64,000 nt of DNA from the NCBI RefSeq assembly GCF_901709675.1, contig NC_051088.1, positions 14,611,693 through 14,675,692 on the forward strand, given 5' to 3'. The stretch's first letter is position 1, and every line of letters starts with the position of its first letter. The translations under genes and the position numbers were made by a program. Positions 40,958 to 54,635 of this stretch are shown piece after piece. The notes under the pieces were generated by a model. The model ran no database searches, had not been told where the DNA came from, and saw only the letters and a list, made by a program, of their open reading frames with translations. The DNA comes from Syngnathus acus. Lineage: Eukaryota > Chordata > Actinopteri > Syngnathiformes > Syngnathidae.

Positions 40958-41283
40958 CAGGGGTGTCAAACTCATTTTTTTCGCGGGCCGCATTGTAGTC
41001 ATAGCTTCTTTCGGAGGGCCATTATGACTGTCAACCCAAATAAATGTATGAGCACCTCATATTATATACAGTAAAAGCTACAAAACAAACTGACAACTCG
41101 TTTTCAAATTAGACTAGTAAAAACTGGTCAAATGTTTAAAAAAATATATACAGTATTAAAAGTGAAGACAATTTGCAATTCTAGTAAAGACACACGAATT
41201 TGATGCACAAGTTGTCTTCGCGGGCCACATAAATTGATGTGGCGGGCCGTATCTGGCTCCGGGCCTTGAGTTTGACACCTGTG
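40958..41283 (+). mobile_element. Non-autonomous hAT-like element (MITE), intact ends
   Basis: A 326-bp element. Its left end CAGGGGTGTCAAACTCA and right end TGAGTTTGACACCTGTG are imperfect terminal inverted repeats (15 of 17 positions pair). It is flanked on both sides by the same 8 bp, CTGTAAGG (40950-40957 and 41284-41291), the target-site duplication length of hAT transposons. Inner GCGGGCC blocks lie near both ends. No transposase is encoded. A degenerate left-end piece of the same family occurs near 37872-37905. Confidence 0.9.
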
Positions 41284-41870
41284 CTGTAAGGGCATGATTA
41301 TGCAAGTTCCTGCCGAGCCGTCTCCTCCTCTTCCTGTTTAAAAAGGAGCAGTTGAGGTGCGATCTAATATTTGACTTCTTGGTAGGCTGCGACGTGAGCA
41401 TTTCCAAATGTGGCTAGCAACCGGTCATATTGTGTTGCTGTGAAAAAGAGACTGGGTGTAGAATTTTTGGCCGTCTAGTGGTAGAATAATAGAATGCAAT
41501 GACTGTGTCCATTTTGAAGCACGCGTTGTGGCAAGATTTCAAGGGTGTGATTGACACCAGACATCCCAAAATTATTCAGGAACTGAAACTGTTTTGGAGA
41601 TGAGACATGGTTGTCCCATACGTTGTCTGATCTACAAAAAACATTTTTGCTCGACCTTATTGTTGCCAGTGGAGGCTATCGATATACGTTTTCATTCAGT
41701 ACTTGTGTCCATGAATGGTTACCTGAATTTGCCATTTCTGATAGTTTGTGTTTGGTGTCATATTGTTAAAGAACAAACGAACCAACCTTTGTTCCTAAAC
41801 ATTTCATGAAGTTGCATATTAAGAATATACAAAGAGCAATTGCTAAGTAGACGTCGCACCTGAGCTCATC

Positions 41871-44800
41871 CTATTCATCAGCTACATTGATGAGGCGGAC
41901 CTGGTTAGTCAAATTTCTGAGCCGTTGTTTGAGCTTGCGCTGTGATGATTCATGATGTTCCGTCAGCTTCTTCAGTTTTAGTGACATGATTTCCAGGCTC
42001 GACTCGACCACGTTCACTTTCAGTTCAAAGTCTTTGGCGTCGGTAGCTGTCACAAGCGACTCGTCAATGAGGTTGTCTTTCATCAGAATGGCTCGTCCCT
42101 TGTCTTCCAGTGCATTCTTGGCGTCGGGATACTCTGTTAGCGCCTCCATCAGGTCATCCTTGGATAAGGCAAACAGGTCAGAGTAACCCACGCTTCGGAT
42201 GTTGGCCGTTCTTCGATTCCCCGCCTTACTCCCCTTGATACCCAAAATGCTAATTTCTCCAAAGTAGGCTCCATCGCTGAGGACCACAAACTGGGTGACC
42301 CCATCATCGGCCACCACCGCTAACTTCCCTTCCTTGATAATGTACATTTCTCTCCCGATGTCCCCCTTCTTACAGATGTAGTCGCCAGGACTAAAGACTT
42401 GGGGTTGAAGTTTGAGGACCAACTCCACAAGCAAACCCGCCTCGCAATCTTGAAAAATTCGCACTTTACTCAAGGTTTCCAGATGAACATTGATGGCGAT
42501 CTCAGCTTTGAGTTTATCCGGGAGATTTTTGAGCACCTGCTTTTCATCACATGTTTTCTCCTCTGTCCACAAGTAATCGAACCACTTGACCACTCGGGCC
42601 TCAAGGTCTTTCGAAACCTTTCGAAACTGCATGTACTGCTTGATGGAGTCGATCTTGGCCTGAAACTCCACTCGAGCGGCACCCATGTTGGATATCATGG
42701 CACCGACATTGCCTACGATTGTAGCAAAGATCAAAACCCCGGTGAGGAAGTCGGCCACAACAAAGAAGTACTCGATATCACGGACGGGCGGTGGCGTCTC
42801 CCCAATAGTGGTCAAAGTCAGAGTGGACCAATAGAAGCAGTATATGTACTGCCTGGTGAGACGTCGAAAGTCTTCATTCTTTGTTGCCGGATAAACCCAC
42901 GTGTCCGTGCCAAAGCCGAGAACCTTAGAAATTGCGAAATAGATGCAAGCGTTCCAGTGGATGATGATGATGATGTAAAGCACAAGATTAGCAATTCGAA
43001 AGATGTTTGGGAAGTTGGTGCGAGTCTCGGTTCGGTCGAAGAACTCAAAGAGCCGAGCCACCCTAAAGAGGCGATTGAACCTCCACTCGGGATTGTTCAG
43101 TCCAATATGAATGAATACAACATCAGTAGGAATTATGGATATGATGTCCAGTTGAAACTGACGTGTTTTCCTGTACTTTTCCTTCAGAATCTTCTCATCC
43201 CTTACGAGCAGGCCTTGCTCAAGGAAACCTGTGACAAACATCAACGTGATCATTGTCTGCAGAATCTTTTTGTAAGATCGGCCAAGGTAACGAACCCGTT
43301 CTGGCTCTCACAAAAGTGTCCACGAGGTAGAGGGCGTCCGAGGTGTAGTCCAACACGATCCACAATACGGTGTTGTTATTCTGCAGCTCATTGAAGCAAG
43401 CCCTGCAGTGCACCGACATTCACAGACTTTCAAAACGTTCTGAAGCTCAAAGAAAATTAAAAAAAATAAAATTAAAAATGTACAGACCTGGCTACCAGCA
43501 ACATCAGATTGTAGAAGACAGGGACGGATATGGTCCATAACCAGTAGTAGTATGTATCTGTGGCAGGGTCCATGATCCACACCTCTTTTCTAAACAAGAC
43601 AGTTAATGGCGGTCAATTACTTACCTTTTGAAAATTTGTAACTTACATTTGATTTCAAACAAGATATTTGATTCCTTTTTTAAAAATAATTAATTAATGA
43701 ATAGCTCATTGAGAGTTTGAATCAAAATAAATATTGGTCAGTTTAGTCTCTCGTCAGTTCATGGAGTAATTGCCTTTTCATTTGAATACGAAGCTTAGAA
43801 ATATTGCATTCTTATTCAAATCAAAGTCAATGTAGCTTTTGATGAAAGGCCACTTGACTGAGCCAAATTAATTCTAACAAAGCACCAGAGCATTTGTAAG
43901 ACCAAACGCAAAACTTACGGTTCTTCCTTTTTATCATCTTTTTTGTCATCTTTCTTGTCATCTTTCTTATCATCTTTCTTGTCATCTTTCTTGTCGTCTT
44001 TCTTGTCGTCTTTCTTAGGTTCTGCCTTCTTCTCATCTTTCTTCTCATTTTTGGGTTCTTCTTTCTTGTCATCTTTTTTGCTGAAGAACAAGATGCTCTT
44101 TAATCAGCTGCACAGTGAGATTGTAATGTTTTTACAATAACTCAGATGTCCTCAAGGAGGCGCTGTGACATTATAGTACACTCCCTGTTCAGTTTAAGGA
44201 AAACCACTACAACGCTTCAAATAAACAATACAGTGTCTTCTTACCCATCATTGTTGTTGCAGTTGTTCATGTTCTGTCCAGCCAAAGGCAACTGAAAATG
44301 ACTAAAAGGACAACACGTACATTAATTTATGACTGTGCAGCTTTTGTAACATATTTAGACATTCACATACTCCTTAATTTCCCATTCTATGACACCTCCT
44401 GTCACTAAAGGTTGTTTCATGTTCCTGTGATATGAACATAAAAATAGGTCTTGACCCTATTATGGAATACACGTTGAATAGAATACCGGTACTGAACTAT
44501 AGCTAGATTTCAAATACTGGACTTCACATAATTATAAGAGGCCTAAACTACCATTGTTTCGCTCCTAAACAATTTCCTACATACCAGACACTACCATTAA
44601 AACTGAAAATGACAAAATCTGAAAAAAATATACCATAAATGCTGTTCTTTGGCCAATCTGTGGTGTTTTGCATTGTTAGAATTTAGCTAAATGACTTTAT
44701 AAGATAAAGCTATGTGTTTGTTTTCAACCCATAACAAATGTCTTTGTTTAATTTGACAATAGATTTAACTCAGAGTGGCAATAAACCACTTGAAGCATCT

Positions 44801-45273
44801 TTGAAGAAACACCACACTTCTACCGCCAATTTTTACTCTTAAGTCAACGCAATAAATAAATGAATAAATAATTCAAATAAAATAAGATTGGCTCAACAAC
44901 GAACGGCTCTTAACTTGGAAAAATTGGTCGTATTACTTGTATGTCTTGTCCAGTGCCCACTTTAGTTTCTACAACATTTTCAGTGGAAATCCTACGGTCA
45001 ATGCAATTTTGTTTTAAATGCCAGTGTATTTTCTGGTTGGACAACTTACCTCTTCCTCATTTTCTTTGTTTTCGAGTAGCTCATGCTAAACTCTGTAGGT
45101 CTGTTTCTGTTCGGACCAGAGTGCATCATTTGAGCCATCCTTGCGAAAGAGAACAAATTGATGACGATAAAGCTGTTTTAGTTTTGCAGTGTTTTTCTGC
45201 TTTCTCGCCTCAGTGAGACTTACCTGTAGAGTGATCCTGTGCCTGCAAAGGGGTTCTGATTTTGGGTGTCCAT
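41871..45273 (-). CDS. cnga3: Cyclic-nucleotide-gated cation channel, alpha subunit (CNGA3-like)
   Basis: Cation channel subunit opened by cGMP/cAMP in photoreceptors or sensory neurons. Minus-strand coding exons: 45224-45273, 45050-45139, 44245-44301, 43919-44080, 43488-43589, 43296-43402 and 41871-43228. Total 1926 nt, or 641 residues. Seven KKDD-type units form a lysine-rich N-terminal linker (about 70-120). S1-S6 follow, with the selectivity motif TIGETPPPV, the C-linker ([20 protein letters not shown]), the cyclic-nucleotide-binding domain ([35 protein letters not shown]) and a C-terminal leucine-zipper region. [10 protein letters not shown] and [17 protein letters not shown] favour CNGA3 over CNGA1, but the lysine-rich N-terminus is CNGA1-like. 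Family is certain, paralogue less so. The first two exons are short and rest on phase continuity. Confidence 0.9.
43932..44016 (-). repeat. In-frame 12-bp tandem repeat in the CNG channel
   Basis: About seven copies of AAGAAAGAYGAY (minus strand) encode Lys-Lys-Asp-Asp units. Because the unit is a multiple of three, copy-number change keeps the frame. Variants (GAC/GAT, AAG/AAA) show partial decay. Confidence 0.85.
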
Positions 45274-46637
45274 CAGCCTACAGACAAGGTTAAAACAATA
45301 AAAGGGGGGACGGGGTTACATTGACTTTGTTTCACCTGTTGTGTTTCTGTGGTTGTGCCTTTTCTCGTTTTGACGATTTTAGGCATTGAAACCCAAAGAA
45401 CCAATCAAAATGGTCGATGACTATGGTCAGTCCAAATATTTTTCTGATATGCTGAACAAGATTTATAGTTTTTTATAAATAAAAATGGTCTTTTGTAACA
45501 ACAGTTTGAAAATATAGTTGTGCTTATGCACAGGTTAGGAGTTACCCTAAAAAAAGAAACTCGCAGCATAACTCTGACTTTAAGATTTCAAGATTGAAAA
45601 GAAATGACATCATAGTGCCTATGTTTTCCCTGAAATCAGAATATTTATTTTTGATTTTTGTTTTGCTAGTGACAGCCTATCACAGCAGTCAGGTATAATT
45701 TTCCCGCAAAATAATTCCATCTCTGCCAAAAGCAACTTGTGATACATGACGTGAATTTGATCTTTGTAAAAGAACTTGTCTAGAAATTGTTTAGGTTTAG
45801 TCTTGTGTGCTCCACTTAAATCTCCTTGCCCAGATTATGGCTTATCTAAAATTAGAATTTGTAGACCTGTTTATCACTCAAAAGGTACTCCTTTTTAAAA
45901 GCTATTTTGCAAGTGCCCATAAAAAATATGCATACATTTACCTTTATTTTGACGATGATTGTGAAGGCTCAGTGTGCACTCTGCAGTAATTCCATGTTTG
46001 CTCTCAGTTCTGAATGACCCCAGTCGCATCAAATATGTTATTATATATTTATGAAGAAAGCAAAAATACAAAAGCAACACATCCGAATTGTACAGCTTGT
46101 CCTGCTGTTGATTAGTTCCTATGTCTTCATTTACTTACTGTCACTCCCAAGCCAAGTCTGTGGGGAGGAGGCAGATGCGAGAGGGAGGAGACTCAAAGAG
46201 AGACCACACTGATCTTTCTGGAATAGGTTGGCCCATTTTTTAATACCCCAAAGGATGACATCAAGATTCTTTTTTAGAAAAAAAATGTTGTTTCACTTCT
46301 ATTAGACGGTCATGAGCTGTCACATTAGGGCACCACTCACCATTATTCCTAAATTATTATTTTGGCACTATTGTTATACAGATATCATAGTTTTGGTAAG
46401 AGTCAATATTAAAATCAACAGTAGTGACTTTTGTCAGCGCTCCCTGCTATTTATATATATCCTTTCTAGTCTGGCTAAAGCCTCTTACTGTGTGTGTAGA
46501 CCAAAATGACTCAGCTGGACGACAATCCCTCTGACATCTTGAGCTAATCTGAGGAGGCAGTTTACACCCCCCCACCCTTTAGTTTCCCTGACCCTCTGAG
46601 GTCAGACAACAAATGTGAGCTACTGCATGAATCCTGG

Positions 46638-46744
<107 letters not shown>

Positions 46745-48174
46745 GTGTATATAGTAAGTCCAAATACACGAGTGCTTTTAGATTTTTGTTTCTACACTTT
46801 TTCAAATTATTGCTCATATCTTTTCATTTTTTTTCCACTCCTACATAACTAAAAACTAAAATACCTTCCCGTAATAGCTTATATATTTACCACAAACTGA
46901 TGCCAAAGGGATGCATTACACTTGACGTCACATTTATCGACTCTGGTGTCACCTGTATGTCCCACAGGAGGTGGATGAGTTGGAACATGTCTTCTCGCTC
47001 TGTGATGCTGATCATTAATAGCCTCTTGTGCATTTAACCTTGCTGTCAGCAGAATTTCATGGTAGTGTTAACATTATCCTCATCAGCACACTCATGGAGT
47101 GGAGGGGGGCGGGACATGTTTGCCTGTTCTGAAGGCTTTATTTTGGTGAAGACCGATTGCTTGGAAGGAAGAGTGACTGTTTTGACAGTTAGTGAATCTG
47201 AAAAGTTGTTTCGAGTCACAGTGTTGATTTTATATTGGACTTGAATTAAAAGTCTGCCATCTAGTAGCAATTGTTGATATTACTTTTAAAAAACTCCAGT
47301 GGATCCTACATATTCTGAATTGCATGTTAGCAGTTTTCTTTTTTTCCATGTAGTTATTATCCGAACCACTTATCCTCATAAGGGGTTGGTTTAGTCGTGT
47401 GCTGGGATGAATGAACCCTGTACTGATCACAACAGCCGTTTAGTGTTATTCATGTCATACTGCTGCCCCCTTGTGGTCAGATGTAATAAGAGCAACCCTG
47501 CCCAATGGTAAACTCCAACGTCATCTTTAAATGTTCTATATCAGACTTTTTTCAAACAACGTAAAATATACGTTATTATATTTGTTCCTCATGTAGATGC
47601 ACCGTTTCCTTTTTTGCTTTTTTCACATTGAACACAATGTAAAAATGATTCAGTTCATTATCTTTTTATTAGTCGAAATTAAAAGGATCCAAGGTCGCCT
47701 GTCAATTTCTTTCATCAGGAGTCACCTACTATATTTGTCAGAGGGCCAGAATATTACCGGACAATCACCCTTAAATAAAAAACAAAAATGAGCATATTGT
47801 TATTTGAGGTTTATTGTTTCTAGACTTTTTTCCATTTCATTACAAACCTGAGGGCAAATTTAGATTTCATAGTCTCAGTTGTTGCGGTTTCAGTTACTTT
47901 AGTTGTTTAGATAATCTATATAATCCTCATAATTATGGAATCGAGTCACAGGCCATTCAGTTCTACCATATCCGTTGGGTTTTTGTACAGTCCCTCTATA
48001 ATAGGAAAAAATAAAATCAATAGTTTAACAGGTTATAAGAAAAAAACGATTTCAGATTGGATGATTTTTCTATCACAGAAAAAAAACATTTGAATACTGT
48101 AGATGTGCAGTTTAGCATGAGGTCAATATAGCATAAATGCAAAACAAAAGCACAAGCAAGAGGAGGATTAAGAT

Positions 48175-48180
48175 TTTATT
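48175..48180 (-). other. Candidate poly(A) signal of atp1b1
   Basis: Reads AATAAA on the minus strand, about 1.03 kb past the atp1b1 stop codon, giving a long 3' UTR. Confidence 0.45.
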
Positions 48181-49208
48181 AGTTTCTATCTTCGATTAAA
48201 TGGCAAAGGGTGCATGAAATGATGGTAGGTTGTACAAGTTCAAGTGTTCCAGATGTGATCCTATACACGACATTGCCAAGATGGTTCATTGCCTAAAAGC
48301 ATTTGAGGTTAATTTGCCCTCATTTTTTTTTTTCTTCTAAATTTGAAATGCATGAACATTGTCGCAGTATTTAAGCGCCCTGGTTCCACCTACATTCATC
48401 GCCCGAAGCGCCCCTCAAGTTTCAAGTGTGAGCCACTTAAAGGTTGCAAGGCATTCAAATGTTGACCCTTTTACAGATCATCACTTTGGTATTGCATGTA
48501 TACATTAACAATATCTTCGCACAGAAACAAAATGTACAACTGTATAAATATACAATTCATCCACCATGTTTGATGGCTAAAAACATTCAGAGGACAAAGT
48601 CCAGAGGAGAAGAACACAGGCTGGAAAGCACACAAAAAAAGATCAATTAAAAAGGCATTTCATAAAACCCCTTCACACTTTAAGTGATTTAAGCACAAAA
48701 AGAAGGCAAAGTAAAACAAGGCTCCCATGATTAAAAGACAACAGAAAAAAAAAAGAGGAAAGAGGAAAGAAGTTCCTTGGAGTGCTGCCTTTTTCATTTA
48801 AGATCAGAAGAGTGGTCCGAGCCAATCAATCACTATGGGCCGTGGAACATCACGCTGGGAAAATGACGGAAAAGCGAGGTACCGAGGCAGTGATATGACA
48901 AGGTGGAGATGAAGGAGGAGCTAATGGCCAGGGTGGGGAAAGGATGGAACAGATGGTGGTCCACTTGTACACGTGAATGAACAAATGGTGGGAAAATGTC
49001 ACTTACAGCAGAATAAATATGCTTGCGTGGCCTAACAGCTACTTTTCCCCATTAAAATTGTGCGCCAACACTAACCGGAAGCAAGTGTAATCGACTTAGC
49101 CCCCGACTACTTGTCTACTTCATATCAGTGGGTTGAAATGGGGAAGGGAGGAGCGGGAGGGACGGGGCGGGGCGGGGGTGGCGAAGTGCTCTACTGCTTC
49201 GGTGGCGG

Positions 49209-52200
49209 TCATAAACCGCTGACCGTGAACTTGATGTCAAAGCGTCCCTGGTAGCGGTCCTTGTCACTGTAGGATATGTTATCGCCGTAAACTTTGCACT
49301 CGATGCGCAGCTCTTCGTTCCTGGTCAGGTTGGTGAATTGCAGCGCCACCAGCGGCTGCAGGTAGTGTGGGTGGAGCAGCTTGCCGTAGTACGGGTAGTA
49401 CTGCAGTGGGAAGCCTTCGCTGATGCCGTGGTACTTGATCTCACCGATTTTGCCGGCGTCTTCCTCTCTCTGGAATGGAAAAGAGCGGTGAATATAGATC
49501 ATCGAGACTTCAGTCATCAAGGGCGGAAAAACGACATCGTCACGGCAGAAATATTCACACGTATAGACGACGATAGAAGTGACGAACAAAGTTCAAACAA
49601 ACGAGAGCAGAATTGAGACAGAATTATAGAAATTGAAACCTAAAGAAGAAAAGATGCACGTTGGTAATTAAATAATACAGTGGTACCTTCACTTGCACAT
49701 CCCCCAACTTTACTTTGTGTTGCGAGCAAATATTGGACTTACAAGAGTGATTGATTTTTTTTCCCCCTACTAACCATGACGTCTATTCTGCCTTCCCCGA
49801 GCGTGCTATATACAGTTTGGCACATAGCAAGCAAAATGAGGCCAAGTGCACTTCCTTCCAACTGTTTGTCACTCCCAATTTAAAAATATTGTCACAAAAA
49901 TAAAACAAATAGTTGTGTATTTAACCGAACGAAAATAGCATTGTCTTATGAAAGTCCACTAGCGTAACGTATGATGCAATACATCATAAAGGGACTAAAG
50001 AAACTAGCGTGGATATTGCAAAAGTTACATACCTTATAACAAGAGATATTTGAAGGGTGGCAGATTAATCACGTCTAATCATTTCAATGGGGAAAGTTGA
50101 TTTGAGCTACATGTGTGGTACCACTGCAGTCGAGTATAATCGTGGTAAAGTGCAAATCAGAAAGTACACAAGTAACAACAGTGATAACGAATAATACAAC
50201 CAAAATAATTTATATGCAGAATATGTATGCTCAAAGTCCTTTTTCAGGTTGAAACATGAAAGAAATTCAAAGTCATGAACACAAATGCACAGATCATACT
50301 CACATCCTGCGGTCGGTCACATTCGGTAAATGAGGGCAAATTGAGAAGTAGGAGTATGAACAATATAAACAGTGTATGGTATGTATGTTAAAACACAGAT
50401 GACATGAAGTTGAGAACATCTGGAATGAGGCTTTGAGTGTGAACTACCTTATTGGTGCAGTAGATGGGGATCAAATTGGGCTGCACTTTGACCTGAGCGT
50501 CTTCAGGGATGGTTGAATTTGAGGTGGGAGGCTGAAGACAAAAAGATAGACAAAATATCATCTATTGTTTTCTACCTATGTAGGTTAAAAAAATATATAT
50601 ATTTCTGGGACCCACACGAGTTGTCGTGGAGGAGAAAACTTTAGCCTGGGCTTTTGGATAAAGTTACTAAATGCTTGTAGGTTACATGCACATTATCTGT
50701 AAGCCGTTTAGGTCAGGCTCATGTCGAAAAAGGAAGTTGAAATATTCATAAGTTACGAGCGTCGCAAAAAAATGATTGGGGGGCAGGATTGGGCCCCGAT
50801 TTTTAGAACGAGACCTAACGAAAATACTTGACTCACCCGAGGATGGAAGTTAACGATCCGATTGAGCTTGACGATGATGCAGGGCTGGCCTTTGTCAAAG
50901 CCAAAGTCTTTGTCTTTATCATCCAAGCCGGAGCAGGGGCCCAGCAGTCTCCTGGAGAAGCGGCACGCCCTTCTGACGCCCGTATCGCTCTCCAGGTCAC
51001 CACGCATCTTGTAGCTCATTGGGTCATCTGGACAGGACATGAAGCGCATATTCAGCATGGGACATTTTTTTTTTGCGGGGGCGAGTGGGGGGGGGACATA
51101 CCTCCGCAGTCCTCAAATTTCATCTGGTCAAGTTGCTTGTCGTCATCATACTTGGCCAAGAAGTCCCTCAAGGCCTTGGTGTAAGGCAAATAGGTCTCTA
51201 CATCTTTCGGGTTAAAGGCCACTTCGGATTTGTCAGAACGCGGGGTGTGCGAGAGGCCTGCATGTACAGACACACAGTCACGTGATTATTCACATCATTA
51301 TTGACCTGTCCTATCGTTTGATGCTGCATCATTTTGATTTGATAAATTACAGACTAGAGCAGTCTCATCAAAGGTAGGCACTCGGCTCAAAAGGAGCGTG
51401 TCGTATCTACAGCTGTTGAATGACATTAGCTCTCGTATGGTAATCCGTCACAATGAAATATTTTATTCTCTCAATTAATCGGATATAATTTTATCTGCAT
51501 TGAAATCTATTACAAATGTTTCCCCAATTACTGTCTATTAAACAACTATTTTGTTTATTTGGTGTTATTGATTGATTAAAACAACTAAACAACAGTTAAG
51601 CAATGTCACGCAAGAAGAATGGTGCGTATAAGCTTCACGTTAGCATTCTTTAGAACAAGAAAAACGAGCGACAGAGTGGTTTGTTGCAATGCATGAATGC
51701 ACCCTTGAAGTTGTGCATTTATCTTGGCGCTGTGTTTGTACAGTAAAGCTACAACAGTGTGAATGTCTAGTGCAGCTTTGCAGGATCATTTAGCAGCTTC
51801 CTTGTTGACAAGCTGTGGAATGAGGACAAAACTTTCAGATAAGCTTTCAATTCCCAAATTCGCTCCTAGTGTTAATCTGGCATCATTAGCTTCCATGATG
51901 AGGCCCCCTGCCTCTAGGCTGCATTTGTTTTGGAAACTATCAGCCCATGGAGATGTATCCCGTGTGTACTACTACACTATGTATTCTAGTTGCTATGGTG
52001 ATGTTTTGGAGGCTAAACCAATGCTAGTTTTTATAAAAAGGGGAAGTCACTCGCCCAACTGATTCAATATTGAAAACTGTTCCTTGCTGTGCAGTGCGGA
52101 CACACATATCACAAATACATATCATATTGTAACCCCTGTATTGTGAGGTTATTTGCCATACCCACATATATGTGTGAGTAAACTCCAGGGTTTTGTTGGA

Positions 52201-54635
52201 ATATTACAGTTGTTTACAGATTTACAACAACCAGGCTACCAATCCTAATTTCATTAGTCCATCTATGGTGTTTATGTGCTTGCATTACGCTACTGGACTT
52301 TCCAGAGTTATGTGGTTTTGTTCAATGGCATTATCTTCACTCTGGGATTGACAGAATAGGCTTCGTTCACTTGCACCCAAGTCAAGTACCACTGTAATAT
52401 ACAAAAGCTAGCAGCCCTGAACAAACAGGGCACAGATTTACCTGGGGGTGCCACTCGGTCCTGCCATGTAGGCTTGTAGTTGCTCAAGGTGAGCAGCATG
52501 GCTTGGATGGTGCCGATGAAGATGCCGGCCAAGCAGCCATAGAAGATGATGTAAAAGACCGTGATTTTGACTGAGGTGGGAGAAAAGAGGGTAGGTGGGG
52601 TAAAGGGAAATGTACTTTCGGCAGTTTGCAAACATATTTGATTAAGGCTGCATTAGACATATATAATCATATCAATATAATTTCTAGTGTGCTCGTGTGG
52701 TGATTAATAAGTGGAAAGGAATGTGCAGGCTACAATGAATTTGTTCTCTACAAAGTATTGTGGAACAGGATGTCCAGACAGGGAGGATATCTCAAGGCCG
52801 GTGAGGAACAACTCGTCTTTGTGGTCCAGACACCTGTGCTGAGCAGGGGAAAAACCCAAACGAGGAGGAGACGACCATCAACCATCGACTATCGACCAAT
52901 CACCACACAATATTTTGCATGCTTGAATATTCATATTGTGTTTCTTTAAAACTGGGCAACCCGGAAGAATGTGTTGTCTTTGATGGTCACGAAGGCACAC
53001 GAGTATTTTGGTGTTAAGGACCCGGGACCCAGGCGCCTGTATTAGCTTGCTTTGTCAGGATTAAACAATTGGTAAATTCGGCCTAATTGATCTACTGGTC
53101 TTCTCTTTGACAGAACGAACTCGCAAAATTGTTAGCTGCGACAGTGTGTGGATTTGGACATAACAATTTTGTGTTAAGTGTTGATTGCAATTTGGAGTCA
53201 GATCAATAACTAAAATCCGTAGCCTAACAGGGGTCAGCGCAGAAAACCACAAGGTCACAGCAAAGTTAAAAAAAAAAAAAAACTAACCCCCCCTAAAAAA
53301 CAAAAATGATCACATACTCACACTGTTTCAATATTTGCAACAGACTTTATTTATATGCACACTCCTTATCCTTCAGCAGTCCCCTTTAGGGCAAAAAGCT
53401 TGTCGAGCAAGAATTAATTTAACCCTCTTCTGTTCTCTGCAATCCGTAACTTGACTAGTAAAAACGCTCAAGGAAATCTAAAAACAGTCATGCCTCAGCA
53501 TTAATCATAAGGTGGCTATCGTGCATAGTTAATCAACTGAATTCGACTGTGAATCCTGCGCATAATATAAAACAGGTTATGCTGACGCAGGCACGCGAGT
53601 CCCGGTCATCTCCTTCATGTGAGGTACTGCAGGTGAACAAAAGAAATCTTAGCCTGGAGGATCTAAAATGAGGTAAATCCAGAGGTCACGCTGCTGCTGC
53701 TGCTAGCTGATTTCGACATTAGGCTACAGGAAGCAATGTCAAAAAGGGCAAGGCAGTCAGACTCCATTAATAAATCACATATTACTTCTTAGATGACTGT
53801 CTCACAATACCTCTGGTGGCCTTATCTCAAATGAGCTGCAGCATTAAGGCACAGTAACCAGAAAAGCATGCATTTTACCGACATCCGATATTGACTGTTT
53901 GTTTACTAATCAGATGGATTAGTATGCGCATTAACATGCAAAACTGTGTTTTCTTTCCTGTAATGCCGCGACAGCCTCCCACAGCGGTTTGTGATGCTTC
54001 AGCATTTTTTTTTAATACGCGCCCAGAAGGTCAACCATGACACATACGCCTCCTCGTTCCATACGTCGAGCATTGCCAGTGTACTCTGCTGCACAGCACA
54101 GGACTTGTGACATTGAGAGGAGCTGCAAGGACATGCGCACTGGCGCCTCACGAGAAACTCGAGAAGGTCGAACCCTTAGTTAATCAGTGGGATTGTCCAT
54201 TGAGACTACACCGACATCTGATCGGAGGAACCCGATATAGATCGATAGTCCTCCCTTCGATCCACTCCACTTTGAAGCAAGGCCATATCACCTTGACTCA
54301 CCTTGGATTGTGATGCATTTTTAACCCTTACGGTGGTCAGCCCCCCCCCTCCCCTCCGAAAAAAAAAGACGCTCGACGTCCAGCTGTTTGAATTCTATCG
54401 TTCTTCATCGCACTCTGTTGCTTTGCAATTTACATTTGCGAATATATAAAATATCAAATTAGGAATAACGGGACAGGTTGTACGTAAACGCAACACGGGG
54501 AACTCAAACAGGTGGCAAAAAAGCACGAGGCTGCTTATACTTACACCAACTGCCTCCTGTGCGACCGAGCAGTTCTCCTTTTTCCGAATCCCAAAAAAAC
54601 TTCTTCCACCCGCCATCGTCGGTCTTTGGAGGCAT
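49209..54635 (-). CDS. atp1b1: Na,K-ATPase subunit beta-1
   Basis: Type II membrane glycoprotein that chaperones the catalytic alpha subunit and modulates K+ affinity at the plasma membrane. Minus-strand coding exons: 54545-54635, 52442-52570, 51102-51257, 50837-51027, 50448-50531 and 49209-49469. Total 912 nt, or 303 residues, the same length as human ATP1B1. The cytosolic N-terminus includes [20 protein letters not shown]. One transmembrane helix (about 34-62) contains [20 protein letters not shown]. The ectodomain keeps all six disulfide cysteines (EDCG, ACRF, PCSG, QPCII, YCTN, IECK), the YYPYYGKLL motif and an immunoglobulin-like C-terminal fold. Sequons are NST and NLT plus a new NIS; the sequon at the human LGNCSG position is lost (LGPCSG). 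Introns are long at the 5' end. Confidence 0.96.

Larger units (their letters stand above)
39660..41870. other. ube3a 3' UTR and ube3a-cnga3 interval
   Basis: ube3a 3' UTR with AATAAA at 40184-40189. Poly-A and C-rich runs lie near 40110-40290 and a complete hAT-like MITE at 40958-41283. No gene is seen in the remainder; cnga3 ends at 41871 on the opposite strand, convergent with ube3a. Confidence 0.5.

Noticed and set aside
42399-43394. 331-codon plus-strand open frame
   Set aside because: It lies exactly antisense to the long last exons of the CNG channel, and its peptide has no recognisable domain. The minus-strand frame is conserved and phase-consistent.
50290-50320. Possible 3-nt micro-exon (GAT) of atp1b1 between exons 5 and 6
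   Set aside because: cag|GAT|gtgagt on the minus strand would insert one Asp in frame, but the upstream tract is weak and exons 5 and 6 already join cleanly to match the known 303-residue length.
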